The notes below the pieces were generated by a model. That model was not told the origin of the DNA. It did not search any database and was given only the letters and a program-made list of their open reading frames with translations. A stretch of DNA of 5,311 nucleotides, taken from positions 1 to 5,311 of the forward strand of contig JAAXVQ010000173.1 in NCBI GenBank assembly GCA_013335425.1, read 5' to 3'. Shown here one piece after another: positions 1 through 5,311 of the stretch (its first letter is position 1; every line of letters starts with the position of its first letter). Source of the DNA: Candidatus Firestoneibacteriota bacterium. Lineage in GTDB: Bacteria > Oederibacteriota > JAAXVQ01. A program made the position numbers and the translations under genes.

Positions 1-249
1 TTGCTGCCCACCATCATGCCTATTTTGGAAGATTTGAAAGGGTTGAAGTTCAAAAACAAAATCGGCGCGGCTTTCGGTTCCTACGGTTGGAGCGGCGAGA
101 GCGTCAAGTTGCTGGAAGAAATTTTAACAGCCGCCAAAATCCCGGTGGTGGCCCCAGGGGTGCGCGCGAAATGGCAGCCCACTGCCGAGGACTTGGCCAA
201 CTGTGAAAAATTGGGAGAGGCCGTGGGCGCGGCGATTAAACAAAGCTGA
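1..249 (+). CDS. Flavo-diiron protein (A-type flavoprotein), C-terminal flavodoxin domain, 5' end missing
   Basis: This is the last 82 residues of a gene that begins left of the window; the first codon, TTG, is read as an internal Leu rather than a start. Seen: LLPTIMPILEDLKGL leads into a strand and the loop AAFGSYGWSGES (about residues 23-34), then a final helix after the PTAEDLANCEKLG stretch. In flavodoxin domains of flavo-diiron proteins the FGSYGW loop contacts the FMN isoalloxazine ring, and the preceding LPTIMP segment follows the SPT-type FMN loop. The family couples an N-terminal metallo-beta-lactamase-like di-iron site to FMN and reduces O2 or NO in the cytoplasm, defending anaerobes or microaerophiles. 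The di-iron domain is outside the window, so activity cannot be judged. The fragment ends with TGA and meets a hairpin 8 bases later. A stand-alone flavodoxin is less likely because of the strong FGSYGWSGE match. Confidence 0.88.
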   Translation: MLPTIMPILEDLKGLKFKNKIGAAFGSYGWSGESVKLLEEILTAAKIPVVAPGVRAKWQPTAEDLANCEKLGEAVGAAIKQS

Positions 250-257
250 AAAACACA

Positions 258-296
258 GGCGGCAGGAACACGGTTCGACGCCGCGTTCCTGCCGCC
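258..296. terminator. Hairpin between convergent genes, probable bidirectional terminator
   Basis: GGCGGCAGGAAC (258-269) pairs perfectly with GTTCCTGCCGCC (285-296). After an A/C mismatch, CGG (271-273) pairs with CCG (281-283), leaving a 7-base loop. It sits between the stop of the plus-strand flavo-diiron gene (249) and the stop of the minus-strand small gene (317). On the minus strand the stem is followed after four bases by five T (253 down to 249), the usual intrinsic-terminator form. On the plus strand only CGATTT follows, so termination of the flavo-diiron transcript may be less efficient or depend on other factors. Confidence 0.8.
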
Positions 297-316
297 CGAT
301 TTCACCTCACCCGCCG

Positions 317-664
317 TCAGGATTGTCCGTGAAATTTATCCTCTTCCTTGCGAAAAAGAATATTAAACGTGGTCAACGAGCCGTAGCACCGCGTGATGTA
401 TTGTTCCAGTTCCACTTTTTCCACGTCGTCCAATTTGGGATGGTTGTTGATCTTTTGCTCCAGCACCCGCAGTTTCTCCCGCACCGAAATCACCTTTTTG
501 AAAAATAATTCCAAGGAAATCTCCACGGGTTTCAAGTCCGGGTTGGAGGGTTTTAAGACAAGGGTGCCGTCGTTCCATTTATTGGCCATTTCCACGTCCC
601 GCAGGCCCGCGAATTCGTTCTGGTTTTTAATCACCTGGCGCAACAGGGCTTTGACTTCTTCCAT
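317..664 (-). CDS. Small helical protein of unknown function, 115 aa
   Basis: I do not recognise a named family. The protein is soluble and charged, with no signal peptide or membrane segment. Residues 1-25 look like an amphipathic helix (MEEVKALLRQVIKNQNEF). A middle stretch, KWNDGTLVLKPSNPDLKPVEI (about 29-49), reads as a beta-type segment ending in Pro turns. Residues 50-105 are again strongly helical, with a VREKLRVLEQKIN stretch that could form a short coiled coil, then YITRCYGSLTTFNILF. The start ATG is supported by AGAGG (670-674) five bases upstream. The well-defined central motif and absence of low complexity suggest a conserved gene rather than a chance frame. It lies downstream of the membrane-protein gene on the same strand, across a 136-base gap that holds a REP-like hairpin ending five bases before the ribosome binding site, so it may have its own promoter. 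No clear promoter was found. Confidence 0.75.
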   Translation of the reverse strand: MEEVKALLRQVIKNQNEFAGLRDVEMANKWNDGTLVLKPSNPDLKPVEISLELFFKKVISVREKLRVLEQKINNHPKLDDVEKVELEQYITRCYGSLTTFNILFRKEEDKFHGQS

Positions 665-678
665 GGGAACCTCTTTTC

Positions 679-700
679 GGGCGGACGTGGAAGTCCGCCC
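679..700. repeat. REP-like dispersed hairpin element
   Basis: GGGCGGAC (679-686) and GTCCGCCC (693-700) form a perfect 8-bp stem around the loop GTGGAA, with CTACG following at 701-705. Read on the minus strand it is CGTAG-GGGCGGAC-TTCCAC-GTCCGCCC. The form, a compact GC-rich intergenic hairpin with a conserved flank, is that of repetitive extragenic palindromes; I recall similar elements as common in some Verrucomicrobia and related genomes. Only one copy is in the window, so dispersal is inference. It lies four bases upstream of the AGAGG site of the 115-aa gene, so on the mRNA it would form a stem just before the ribosome binding site. Neither side has a T-run, which argues against an intrinsic terminator. 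Confidence 0.55.
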
Positions 701-740
701 CTACGATATGATGATGCCGAAATCCGGGCGATTTGATTAT

Positions 741-765
741 GTTAAACCGCGCAAAACCATCGCGG
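741..765 (-). terminator. Weak possible terminator after the membrane-protein gene
   Basis: On the minus strand CCGCG (765-761) pairs with CGCGG (751-747) around a 9-base loop, followed by TTTAAC. An outer TTGATT/AATCAA pair (779-774 with 738-733) encloses it symmetrically with 8 bases on each side. The stem is short and the T-run is only three, so this is a tentative call. A second small hairpin, GACGTC-AACC-GACGTC (786-801), touches the stop codon of the gene. Confidence 0.25.
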
Positions 766-800
766 CAAAATCCAATCAAGGCAATGACGTCAACCGACGT

Positions 801-2408
801 CTAAGGCGACCTGATGATCAGTTCTTCGCTCCGGGGGGTTTCTTTGCCTTCTTTGGTCAGGGCGCTCACCGAGAAGCGCCATAAGCCTTTGGGTAAATTC
901 TTGAGGTAGACGAAGTTCCGCTTGTCAGGGGTGGGATTTATCCGGGTCATAGGGCCGTCGGCGCCCTTCCCCTGATAAACGTAATATTGCCGCCAGATGA
1001 GCCGATCGATCCAAAAAATCACGATGCCCTTGTTGGGTTTGAAATATTCCGGTTTGGCCGGCAAACGGCTCCAATCCTGGTGAACGCCGTTGAGCAATTC
1101 AAAGAGTCTTTTTTCTCCGGTGCGCATGTTCATTTGCGCAATTCTTTCGTTTTCCAGTTCGGCTTTCAGGGCACCGATGATTTTTTCACCCCGGGCGCGT
1201 TCCTGCGCGATCTTTTCGGCGACCTTGCTTTTGTTCGGCCCGTTTTCATACCAATAGAAGGTCCCCGCTGCGCCCAGCCCCAGGCAAATCAGGGCGGTAA
1301 AAACAAAAGCGACCCATACCCACGCCTGCGCGGACCGCCGTGGGACCAAAGGCGCTTCCAGGTCCCGCCGGTATTCGTTGAACCTTACCCTCGGCCGGGC
1401 CGCTCGATCCGTTTCCGGACGGCTTAAACGCGCATTTCTGGTTCTGGGCGCCGACAGAGGTTCGGAAACAGTCCTCTCCCTCCGGACGGATTTAGCGCGC
1501 GCTTTTCCCTGATTGGGATTTTTTTCCCGCGAGTCGGCCTTGGCGCGGGTTTTTACGGGGGGTGGTGCGGGCGGCAACAATTCGGACATGTGCGTGATTT
1601 TTGCGCGGAACGGATCGCGCTCCCCGGGCTCATCGTTTTCATCCAAGGCGTCCTCAGACTCTGCTTCTTCTGCCTCAGGCTCCTCAGCCTCAGGCTTCAC
1701 AGCCTCAGGCTTCACAGCCTCAGGCTTCACAGCCTCAGGCTCCTCAGCCTTGGGTTCCGCGGTCTTCGGCTCCTCAGTTGGAAACACGTTGCCCATTTCC
1801 CGGTCCGGAGTTTCCTTCGCGGTTTCAATTTCAATCGGCGGTATCTCCGCCTTGGTCAAATCCACCGGCTCGACCCCCGCTGAATCTGCGTTGAAATCCA
1901 ACGTGAGGTTCTGCCCTGCCGGGACAATTTCAGAAGCGTTTAAAACCGTATGTTCGTCCCCGCCCTTTGCCTGCGTGTCTTCCAGGTCGATGGTTCCAGC
2001 CCGTTCCACATGAGAGAGGCCCGGCGTATCCAAGGCATCGGGCTCGTCCAAAATCGACGCCCGCGCCGGAAACACGGGCTTTATGGCCGATAACGGTGGT
2101 TCGGTTTTTTCCGGACCCGGTTCCGGTGTCGCGTCGGTGACACTTACGGACGGTTCAATAACCGCTGCGGCGGGCATCTCGGGGGCTTGCTCGGAAATAA
2201 ATAAAGGCAAAACCTGTGCGGAATTTCCTTCAACCTGCGGGGTGCTTTCCACCATCGGGGTTTCAACCGTCGGGGCAGGGGGCGGAGTCTCGGAGGCAAC
2301 CGGCGGAGGCGGGGCTTCAGCCGGCGTCGCTTCCGGGTTTTCCGATCCCGAAACCCCGGGCTCCGTCTTTTTCCCGAACCATTTTTTAACCCCGTCAAAA
2401 AAAGCCAT
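801..2408 (-). CDS. Single-pass membrane protein with acidic Pro/Glu-rich cytoplasmic region and FN3-like C-terminal domain, 535 aa
   Basis: Not a named family. Residues 1-14 (MAFFDGVKKWFGKK) are an amphipathic basic start. Residues 15-270 are low-complexity, rich in Pro, Glu and Ala, and contain pentapeptide repeats (three PEAVK, flanked by PEAEE) at about 213-249. Residues 285-358 are basic (many Arg/Lys). A hydrophobic helix, AWVWVAFVFTALICLGLGAAGTFYW, spans about 362-386, preceded by RRDLEAPLVPRR. By the positive-inside rule the N-terminus is cytoplasmic and the C-terminus is outside. Residues 393-439 are a charged helical stretch, probably coiled coil. Residues 457-533 resemble a fibronectin-III fold (FWI..., QYYVYQG, LKNLPKGLWRFSVSALTKEGKETPRSEEL). 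I infer a cell-envelope scaffold or tether with no enzymatic motif. The start at 2408 is preferred over an in-frame ATG at 2456: AAGGGA (2415-2420) lies six bases upstream, and the 2456 codon lies upstream of the expected transcription start of the promoter at 2445-2473. Confidence 0.85.
   Translation of the reverse strand: MAFFDGVKKWFGKKTEPGVSGSENPEATPAEAPPPPVASETPPPAPTVETPMVESTPQVEGNSAQVLPLFISEQAPEMPAAAVIEPSVSVTDATPEPGPEKTEPPLSAIKPVFPARASILDEPDALDTPGLSHVERAGTIDLEDTQAKGGDEHTVLNASEIVPAGQNLTLDFNADSAGVEPVDLTKAEIPPIEIETAKETPDREMGNVFPTEEPKTAEPKAEEPEAVKPEAVKPEAVKPEAEEPEAEEAESEDALDENDEPGERDPFRAKITHMSELLPPAPPPVKTRAKADSREKNPNQGKARAKSVRRERTVSEPLSAPRTRNARLSRPETDRAARPRVRFNEYRRDLEAPLVPRRSAQAWVWVAFVFTALICLGLGAAGTFYWYENGPNKSKVAEKIAQERARGEKIIGALKAELENERIAQMNMRTGEKRLFELLNGVHQDWSRLPAKPEYFKPNKGIVIFWIDRLIWRQYYVYQGKGADGPMTRINPTPDKRNFVYLKNLPKGLWRFSVSALTKEGKETPRSEELIIRSP
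1681..1755 (-). repeat. In-frame 15-bp tandem repeat encoding PEAVK/PEAEE pentapeptides
   Basis: Three identical 15-bp units, TTCACAGCCTCAGGC on the plus strand, occupy 1696-1740. Diverged units stand at 1681-1695 (TCCTCAGCCTCAGGC) and 1741-1755, and more decayed ones continue to about 1785 and back to about 1666. On the coding strand the unit reads CCT GAG GCT GTG AAG, giving Pro-Glu-Ala-Val-Lys, with PEAEE in the flanking copies. Identity at the DNA level in the central copies points to recent expansion by slippage or recombination. As the period is a multiple of three, copy-number change would lengthen the cytoplasmic linker without a frameshift. Confidence 0.9.
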
Positions 2409-2444
2409 GGATTTTCCCTTAACCGGACTTATGCAATCAGGAAA

Positions 2445-2473
2445 ATTATAATCCATTCCAAGGTAAAAGTCAT
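2445..2473 (-). promoter_or_regulatory. Sigma70-type promoter for the FN3-like membrane protein
   Basis: On the minus strand ATGACT (2473-2468; four of six against TTGACA) is followed by a 17-base spacer and a perfect TATAAT (2450-2445). Transcription would begin near 2438, about 30 bases before the ATG at 2408. The element lies in the 84 bases between the acetyltransferase stop and this gene, so the membrane protein probably has its own transcript rather than depending on the ligase operon. The in-frame ATG at 2456 lies upstream of the -10 box and would not be in this mRNA. Confidence 0.7.
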
Positions 2474-2492
2474 TTCTTATCCCACGGAGGGA

Positions 2493-3002
2493 TCAGGCTT
2501 TGAGGGTTTTTAAGAAAACCAGGCGGTCGTCGTCGTCCGCATAGAAAAAAGGAATCCGGGCCACGAGGCGGTAAGCGTGCCTTGCATAAAAAAGCCGGGT
2601 GGTTTCATACAAGGGGCGCGACGAGGTTTCCACGTAAATATAATCTCCGCCCTGCGCCCGCATGCTCGTTTCCGCCGCCAGGAGCAGGCGGGAACCGAGC
2701 CCCTGCCGGTTAAAGTCACGGTGCACGCCGATCCAATAAAGGTCGAAGCGGCGCTCGGCCATGCCGATGGGACCAAAGCAGATATAGCCTGCCAAACGCC
2801 CGGCCACGTCCGCCAGGATGAACTGATAATCGCTGCGATCACCCTTGGCCAAACGGTCGTCGACCAGCTCCAAAGCGACCGTAATCTCATGTTCGTAAAA
2901 AAATCCCGTCGAACGCAGCAGGGCGGGAAGCTCCTCCCGGTCCGATGCCTGCGGTTCCGTGCGCAAAGCCGCCGGCAGCGCTTCCCCGTCTTGGTTCAGC
3001 AT
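2493..3002 (-). CDS. GNAT-family N-acetyltransferase, 169 aa
   Basis: GNAT enzymes move the acetyl group of acetyl-CoA to an amine. Seen: residues about 60-78 carry strand 2-3 (YQFILADVAGRLAGYICFG). DLYWIGVHRDFNRQGLGSRLL (87-107) is strand 4 plus motif A, with the acetyl-CoA pyrophosphate loop RQGLGS at 99-104. DYIYVETS (120-127) is strand 5, and RLFYARHAYR (136-145) contains Tyr139 in the usual general-acid position. The length is normal for a single domain, with no membrane segment. The N-terminal 35 residues (LRTEPQASDREELPALLRSTGFF) are the variable substrate-side part. The ATG at 3002 is preceded by AAGGAG eight bases upstream and overlaps the ligase B stop as ATGCTGA, so translation is probably coupled. 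A longer frame reaching 3212 runs antisense-like through ligase B codons in another frame and is rejected. I infer that it acts on the amine of the ligase product or substrate; the target is unknown. Confidence 0.92.
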   Translation of the reverse strand: MLNQDGEALPAALRTEPQASDREELPALLRSTGFFYEHEITVALELVDDRLAKGDRSDYQFILADVAGRLAGYICFGPIGMAERRFDLYWIGVHRDFNRQGLGSRLLLAAETSMRAQGGDYIYVETSSRPLYETTRLFYARHAYRLVARIPFFYADDDDRLVFLKTLKA

Positions 3003-3988
3003 GTCGACGTCTCCTTCCGTCGAACGGCGGCTTGGATGATCGTTTGCAACACGCCGGCCGGAGAAAGTTCCGCATGCTCCACGGCAGCCATAAAGCCCGC
3101 GTCCGGGGAAAGGCAGGGATTGGTGTTCACCTCGATAATCTGCAAAACCCCACCGGCGTCTTGGCGAAAATCCACGCGGGCATAACCATTGAGGGAAAAA
3201 ACCCGCCAGCACTCGCGGGCCAGCCGCGTCAATGATTGTACCAAGGCGGGTTCCTCCACAAAGCGGCGCAGGGTGTGTTCGTCTTCAAAACAGCCCGGCT
3301 CCCATTTGGCGCGATACGTCAAGATCTTCGGTTTGTCTTCCGGCCAATCGCCGAAAACCAACTCAGCCGGCGGCAGAACCTCCACGGTCCCGTCCTCCAA
3401 TTCGCGCAGGGCAACATTGAACTCGCGCCCCTCGACGAACGTTTCCACCAACCAGGTTTGTTTTCCGCCCGCGAGCCAGCGCCGGTGAAGTTCCCCTGCC
3501 AGCCGGGCAGGGTCACGGATCACGGAATCATCGTCTATGCCCAGGGAGGCATCCTGCCAGGCGGGTTTGCAGATCACCGGCAACGCCGGATGCTGGCCGA
3601 CTTCCCCGCGATAGAGGAACCAATCCGGGGTGGGTAATCCGGCCGCCCGCAACAGGGCTTTGGCCGTGTTTTTATCGGTCGTGGCCGCAATGGCGGGCAG
3701 ATCCGAACCGGTATAGGCCCAACCCGAAAGTTCCAAAAGCCCTGGAATAGCCGCCTGCTGGCGGTCGTCGCCGGGCCAGCCTTCCACCAGGTTAAAAACC
3801 ACATCCGGCCCAAACGCCGCCAACTCCGCACGCACGCCTTCCCACCCCAAAGCCGCGGGCCAGACGAAATCGCGCACTGCGGCGCCCGCGGGTTCCAGAT
3901 GCCGGCGGATCCAGTTCGCCTGGGTCCGGGCGTCTTCGTCATCGGCTTGACCGGGGAGCGGTTCCAGGTACAACAACGCCAGCTTCAC
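2996..3988 (-). CDS. ATP-grasp ligase B, D-Ala-D-Ala-ligase-like, 330 aa
   Basis: ATP-grasp ligases form amide bonds through an acyl-phosphate. N-terminal domain: VFNLVEGWPGDD (64-75), then AYTGSD and the ATTDK lysine (105). ATP-grasp part: Lys141 in VICKP, the loop QDASLGI (145-151), the hinge WLVETF (179-184), GREF (187-190), KILTYRAKW (221-229, at the place of the omega loop), and the metal-binding RVDF and IEVNTN (Arg271, Asp273, Glu286, Asn288). Compared with E. coli-type Ddl, the LHG histidine is replaced by Glu69 and the GSS loop reads ASL, and the N-terminal GGxSxEREVS motif is absent. A cell-wall D-Ala-D-Ala ligase is therefore unlikely; an amino-acid or peptide ligase is the better reading, substrate unknown. 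Start is GTG at 3988, overlapping the ligase A stop by four bases (GTGA), with a modest GGGA site. Upstream extension in frame to 4318 gives Arg/Gly/Pro-rich junk antisense to no gene and lies inside ligase A, so it is rejected. Confidence 0.9.
   Translation of the reverse strand: MKLALLYLEPLPGQADDEDARTQANWIRRHLEPAGAAVRDFVWPAALGWEGVRAELAAFGPDVVFNLVEGWPGDDRQQAAIPGLLELSGWAYTGSDLPAIAATTDKNTAKALLRAAGLPTPDWFLYRGEVGQHPALPVICKPAWQDASLGIDDDSVIRDPARLAGELHRRWLAGGKQTWLVETFVEGREFNVALRELEDGTVEVLPPAELVFGDWPEDKPKILTYRAKWEPGCFEDEHTLRRFVEEPALVQSLTRLARECWRVFSLNGYARVDFRQDAGGVLQIIEVNTNPCLSPDAGFMAAVEHAELSPAGVLQTIIQAAVRRKETSTC
3011..3016 (-). promoter_or_regulatory. Strong ribosome binding site that sets the acetyltransferase start
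   Basis: AAGGAG on the minus strand (extended GGAAGGAG, 3018-3011) lies inside the last codons of ligase B, eight bases before the ATG at 3002. It is the best such site in the window and argues for start at 3002 rather than 3212. It also suggests that the acetyltransferase can be made well even though its start overlaps the ligase stop. Confidence 0.85.
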
Positions 3989-5025
3989 GAAGTCCCGTGC
4001 GCAAACCGGAGAATCTGTTCCACCCGCGCCCGTCCCGGGAACGTGCGCCGGGCGGCCGAGGCCACGATGGCCCCGATCAACTGCGCATATGTCCAGCCGG
4101 CCTGCGTGCTGAGAATAGGGAGATCCGAGTGCGTGGGGTGCAGCCCGGCCAAGGGGTTCACTTCCAAAAAGTGCAACTGCCCATTTGCGTCTGCGCGCAA
4201 ATCCACACGTCCGGCATCGCGGCAGCCGAGGGCGCGGTAAGCGGCCAAAGCCAGGGTGGCGGCGGCGTGCAGCCAAGAAGGTTCCAGCAAGGGACGGTAG
4301 GCAACACGGTCTTCGCAATATTCCTTGTTGGCGTAGGTGTAAACCCCGGGGTCGGCATTGGCCAGCAAAACCACTTCCATGGCCCCCACCACCCGGGCTT
4401 CGTCGCCCGTGCCCACCAACCCCACGGTGAATTCCCGCCCGGGCAAAAACTCCTCCACCAACACGGGCTGTTGATAGGTGGTAAGCAACCGTTCGGCATA
4501 ACGTGCCAAGGCGCCGGGATCGCGGACGACCGCCTCAGCGGTAATGCCTTTGCCCGTGCCTTCGCATAAAGGCTTGACGAACACCGGGTACCCTTGCTGC
4601 CAGCGTTCGGGAAGCGTCCGACACTCCTCGGCCGTGGCGGCCGTGAGGAACAAAGGCGTCCGCAGGCCGGCCGCGTGGATAATCTGTTTGGCCAGGGCTT
4701 TGTCCAGGGTCAACGCGAGGGTAAGCGGATCGCTGAAGGCATAAGGGATCTGATAGGCTTCCAACAAGGCAGGCACCTGCGACTCACGGTTGCGCCCGAA
4801 AAGACCTTCGCAAATATTGAAAACCAGGTCCCAGCTTTGCCCGGCGCACAGACGGGGGGCCAGGGCAAACACGTTCCCCAAACGCTCCACCTCATGCCCC
4901 AACGCCGTGAGCACGGCGGTCAAGGCTTCCAGCGTGGCTTCACTGTCGAATTCGGCAACGTCCTCTTCGGAAAAACCCAAAGCCGCGTAGTCGCGGCGCG
5001 AATCATACGTCAAACCAATCTTCAT
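3985..5025 (-). CDS. ATP-grasp ligase A, D-Ala-D-Ala-ligase-like, 346 aa
   Basis: First gene of the coupled trio. Seen: a distinctive N-terminus, MKIGLTYDSRRDYAALGFSE, followed by VAEFDSEATLEAL, typical of a Ddl-like subgroup often annotated as D-alanine ligase. WDLVFNICEGLFGRNRESQVPALLEA spans 65-90, and PYAFSDP then LTLDKALAK (106-113, Lys109) follow. Lys151 in VFVKP precedes the loop CEGTGKGI (154-161). The hinge is VLVEEF (188-193), then GREF (196-199), TYANKEY (230-236, omega-loop place), GRVDL (Arg273, Asp275) and FLEVNPLAGLHPTHSDLP (Glu288, Asn290). Nucleotide and metal residues are intact. The canonical LHG His is Glu73, and GSSVG is GTGKG, so the substrate differs from D-Ala. ATG at 5025 has GGGAGG (5032-5037) six bases upstream. 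The gap to the helicase stop is 84 bases with no convincing promoter or terminator. Peptide or amino-acid ligation is inferred; whether it works before or after ligase B is unknown. Confidence 0.9.
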   Translation of the reverse strand: MKIGLTYDSRRDYAALGFSEEDVAEFDSEATLEALTAVLTALGHEVERLGNVFALAPRLCAGQSWDLVFNICEGLFGRNRESQVPALLEAYQIPYAFSDPLTLALTLDKALAKQIIHAAGLRTPLFLTAATAEECRTLPERWQQGYPVFVKPLCEGTGKGITAEAVVRDPGALARYAERLLTTYQQPVLVEEFLPGREFTVGLVGTGDEARVVGAMEVVLLANADPGVYTYANKEYCEDRVAYRPLLEPSWLHAAATLALAAYRALGCRDAGRVDLRADANGQLHFLEVNPLAGLHPTHSDLPILSTQAGWTYAQLIGAIVASAARRTFPGRARVEQILRFAHGTS

Positions 5026-5109
5026 TTAAAGCCTCCCAAAAATCAACTGTCTCATCCAGCAAATGTAAGCCTGATCCAATTACATAACGTTCCAGCTTTT
5101 CCCGCCGGT

Positions 5110-5311
5110 TTATATTCGCTCTTTTTTCTTTTTCCGCCCCGGGCGGGGCGTTTCGTCTTTGCGCAGGCGCTCCTCGATGTCCCGCACAAAGGGCGATAGC
5201 TTGCGGGCCTCGGCTTTTCCGAAAACCCGGCGCTGTTTGGCGCAGCTGAGATAGAGCCGCTGCCGGGCGCGGGTCATGGCCACGTAAAACAGACGCCGCT
5301 CCTCCTCTATA
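5110..5311 (-). CDS. UvrD/PcrA/Rep-type DNA helicase, C-terminal 66 residues, 5' end missing
   Basis: Reading the minus strand from the right edge (first full codon 5310-5308) gives IEEERRLFYVAMTRARQRLYL, then SCAKQRRVFGKAEARKLSPF and a basic tail ending RKKKKERI before TAA at 5112-5110. EEERRLFYVAMTRAR is helicase motif VI of superfamily 1, whose last Arg is the arginine finger for ATP hydrolysis. UvrD, PcrA and Rep all share it, so the exact member cannot be chosen. The family unwinds DNA in repair and replication restart, in the cytoplasm. After motif VI the remaining part is short (about 50 residues), less than the usual UvrD C-terminal tail, so this may be a compact paralogue. The gene is upstream of the ligase trio on the same strand and could be co-transcribed, but the 84-base gap makes this uncertain. 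Confidence 0.93.
   Translation of the reverse strand, partial: IEEERRLFYVAMTRARQRLYLSCAKQRRVFGKAEARKLSPFVRDIEERLRKDETPRPGRKKKKERI

Noticed and set aside
1681..1755. CRISPR-like array
   Set aside because: The units are 15 bp and contiguous with no spacers, and they lie in frame within a coding region.
1590..2013. Plus-strand frames over the repeat, encoding periodic LRLHS, QPQAS and ASGFT peptides
   Set aside because: They are mirror readings of the 15-bp repeat in the minus-strand membrane protein, with no ribosome site or recognisable domain.
3003..3212. Upstream extension of the acetyltransferase to 239 residues
   Set aside because: It overlaps the well-conserved metal-binding end of ligase B in another frame, and the strong AAGGAG site points to the ATG at 3002.
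4000..4318. In-frame upstream extension of ligase B to a 440-residue protein
   Set aside because: The added part is Arg/Gly/Pro-rich with no ligase similarity and lies wholly inside ligase A. The Ddl-like N-terminus VKLALLYLEP begins exactly at the GTG overlapping the ligase A stop.
2996..5025. Peptidoglycan ddl genes
   Set aside because: The His of the LHG motif, the GSS loop and the EREVS motif of true Ddl are altered or absent in both proteins, and two adjacent copies would be redundant.
5026..5109. Promoter directly upstream of ligase A
   Set aside because: Candidates such as TTGGAT and TTACAT match poorly and are not at proper spacing, so no call is made.
5134..5152. GC-rich palindrome near CCGCCCCGGGCGGGG as a terminator
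   Set aside because: It is inside the helicase coding region and followed on the minus strand by an A-run, not a T-run.

Overview
The window looks like a chromosomal segment of a moderately GC-rich bacterium. A dispersed-type hairpin at 679-700 (arms GGGCGGAC/GTCCGCCC, flanked by CTACG) and the general protein style remind me of Verrucomicrobia or related PVC-group genomes. That placement rests on memory and is weak. No rRNA, tRNA, CRISPR array, transposase or phage gene is visible. Apart from the first gene, everything is on the minus strand, and no gene-free stretch exceeds 140 bases.

Layout from left to right: (1) the 3' end of a flavo-diiron protein gene on the plus strand (1-249), running off the left edge. 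(2) A strong hairpin between convergent genes (258-296), probably a shared terminator. (3) A small helical protein of unknown function (317-664, minus). (4) A 136-base gap holding a REP-like hairpin and a weak possible terminator. (5) A 535-residue single-pass membrane protein (801-2408, minus) with a long acidic Pro/Glu/Ala-rich cytoplasmic part, one transmembrane helix, a coiled coil and a fibronectin-III-like C-terminal domain. A good sigma70-type promoter at 2445-2473 feeds it and fixes its start. (6) A tightly coupled minus-strand trio: ATP-grasp ligase A (3985-5025), ATP-grasp ligase B (2996-3988) and a GNAT acetyltransferase (2493-3002), joined by a 4-base and a 7-base overlap. (7) The C-terminal 66 residues of a UvrD/PcrA/Rep-type helicase (5110-5311, minus), running off the right edge.

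The most interesting unit is the trio. Both ligases are built like D-Ala-D-Ala ligase and keep the nucleotide- and metal-binding residues. Both have Glu where the canonical enzyme has the His of its LHG motif, and both alter the GSS substrate loop. They are therefore better read as two dedicated amino-acid or peptide ligases, with an acetyltransferase that may cap or modify the product. The chemistry is not known from the sequence. The helicase end lies 84 bases upstream of the trio with no clear terminator or promoter between, so read-through is possible.
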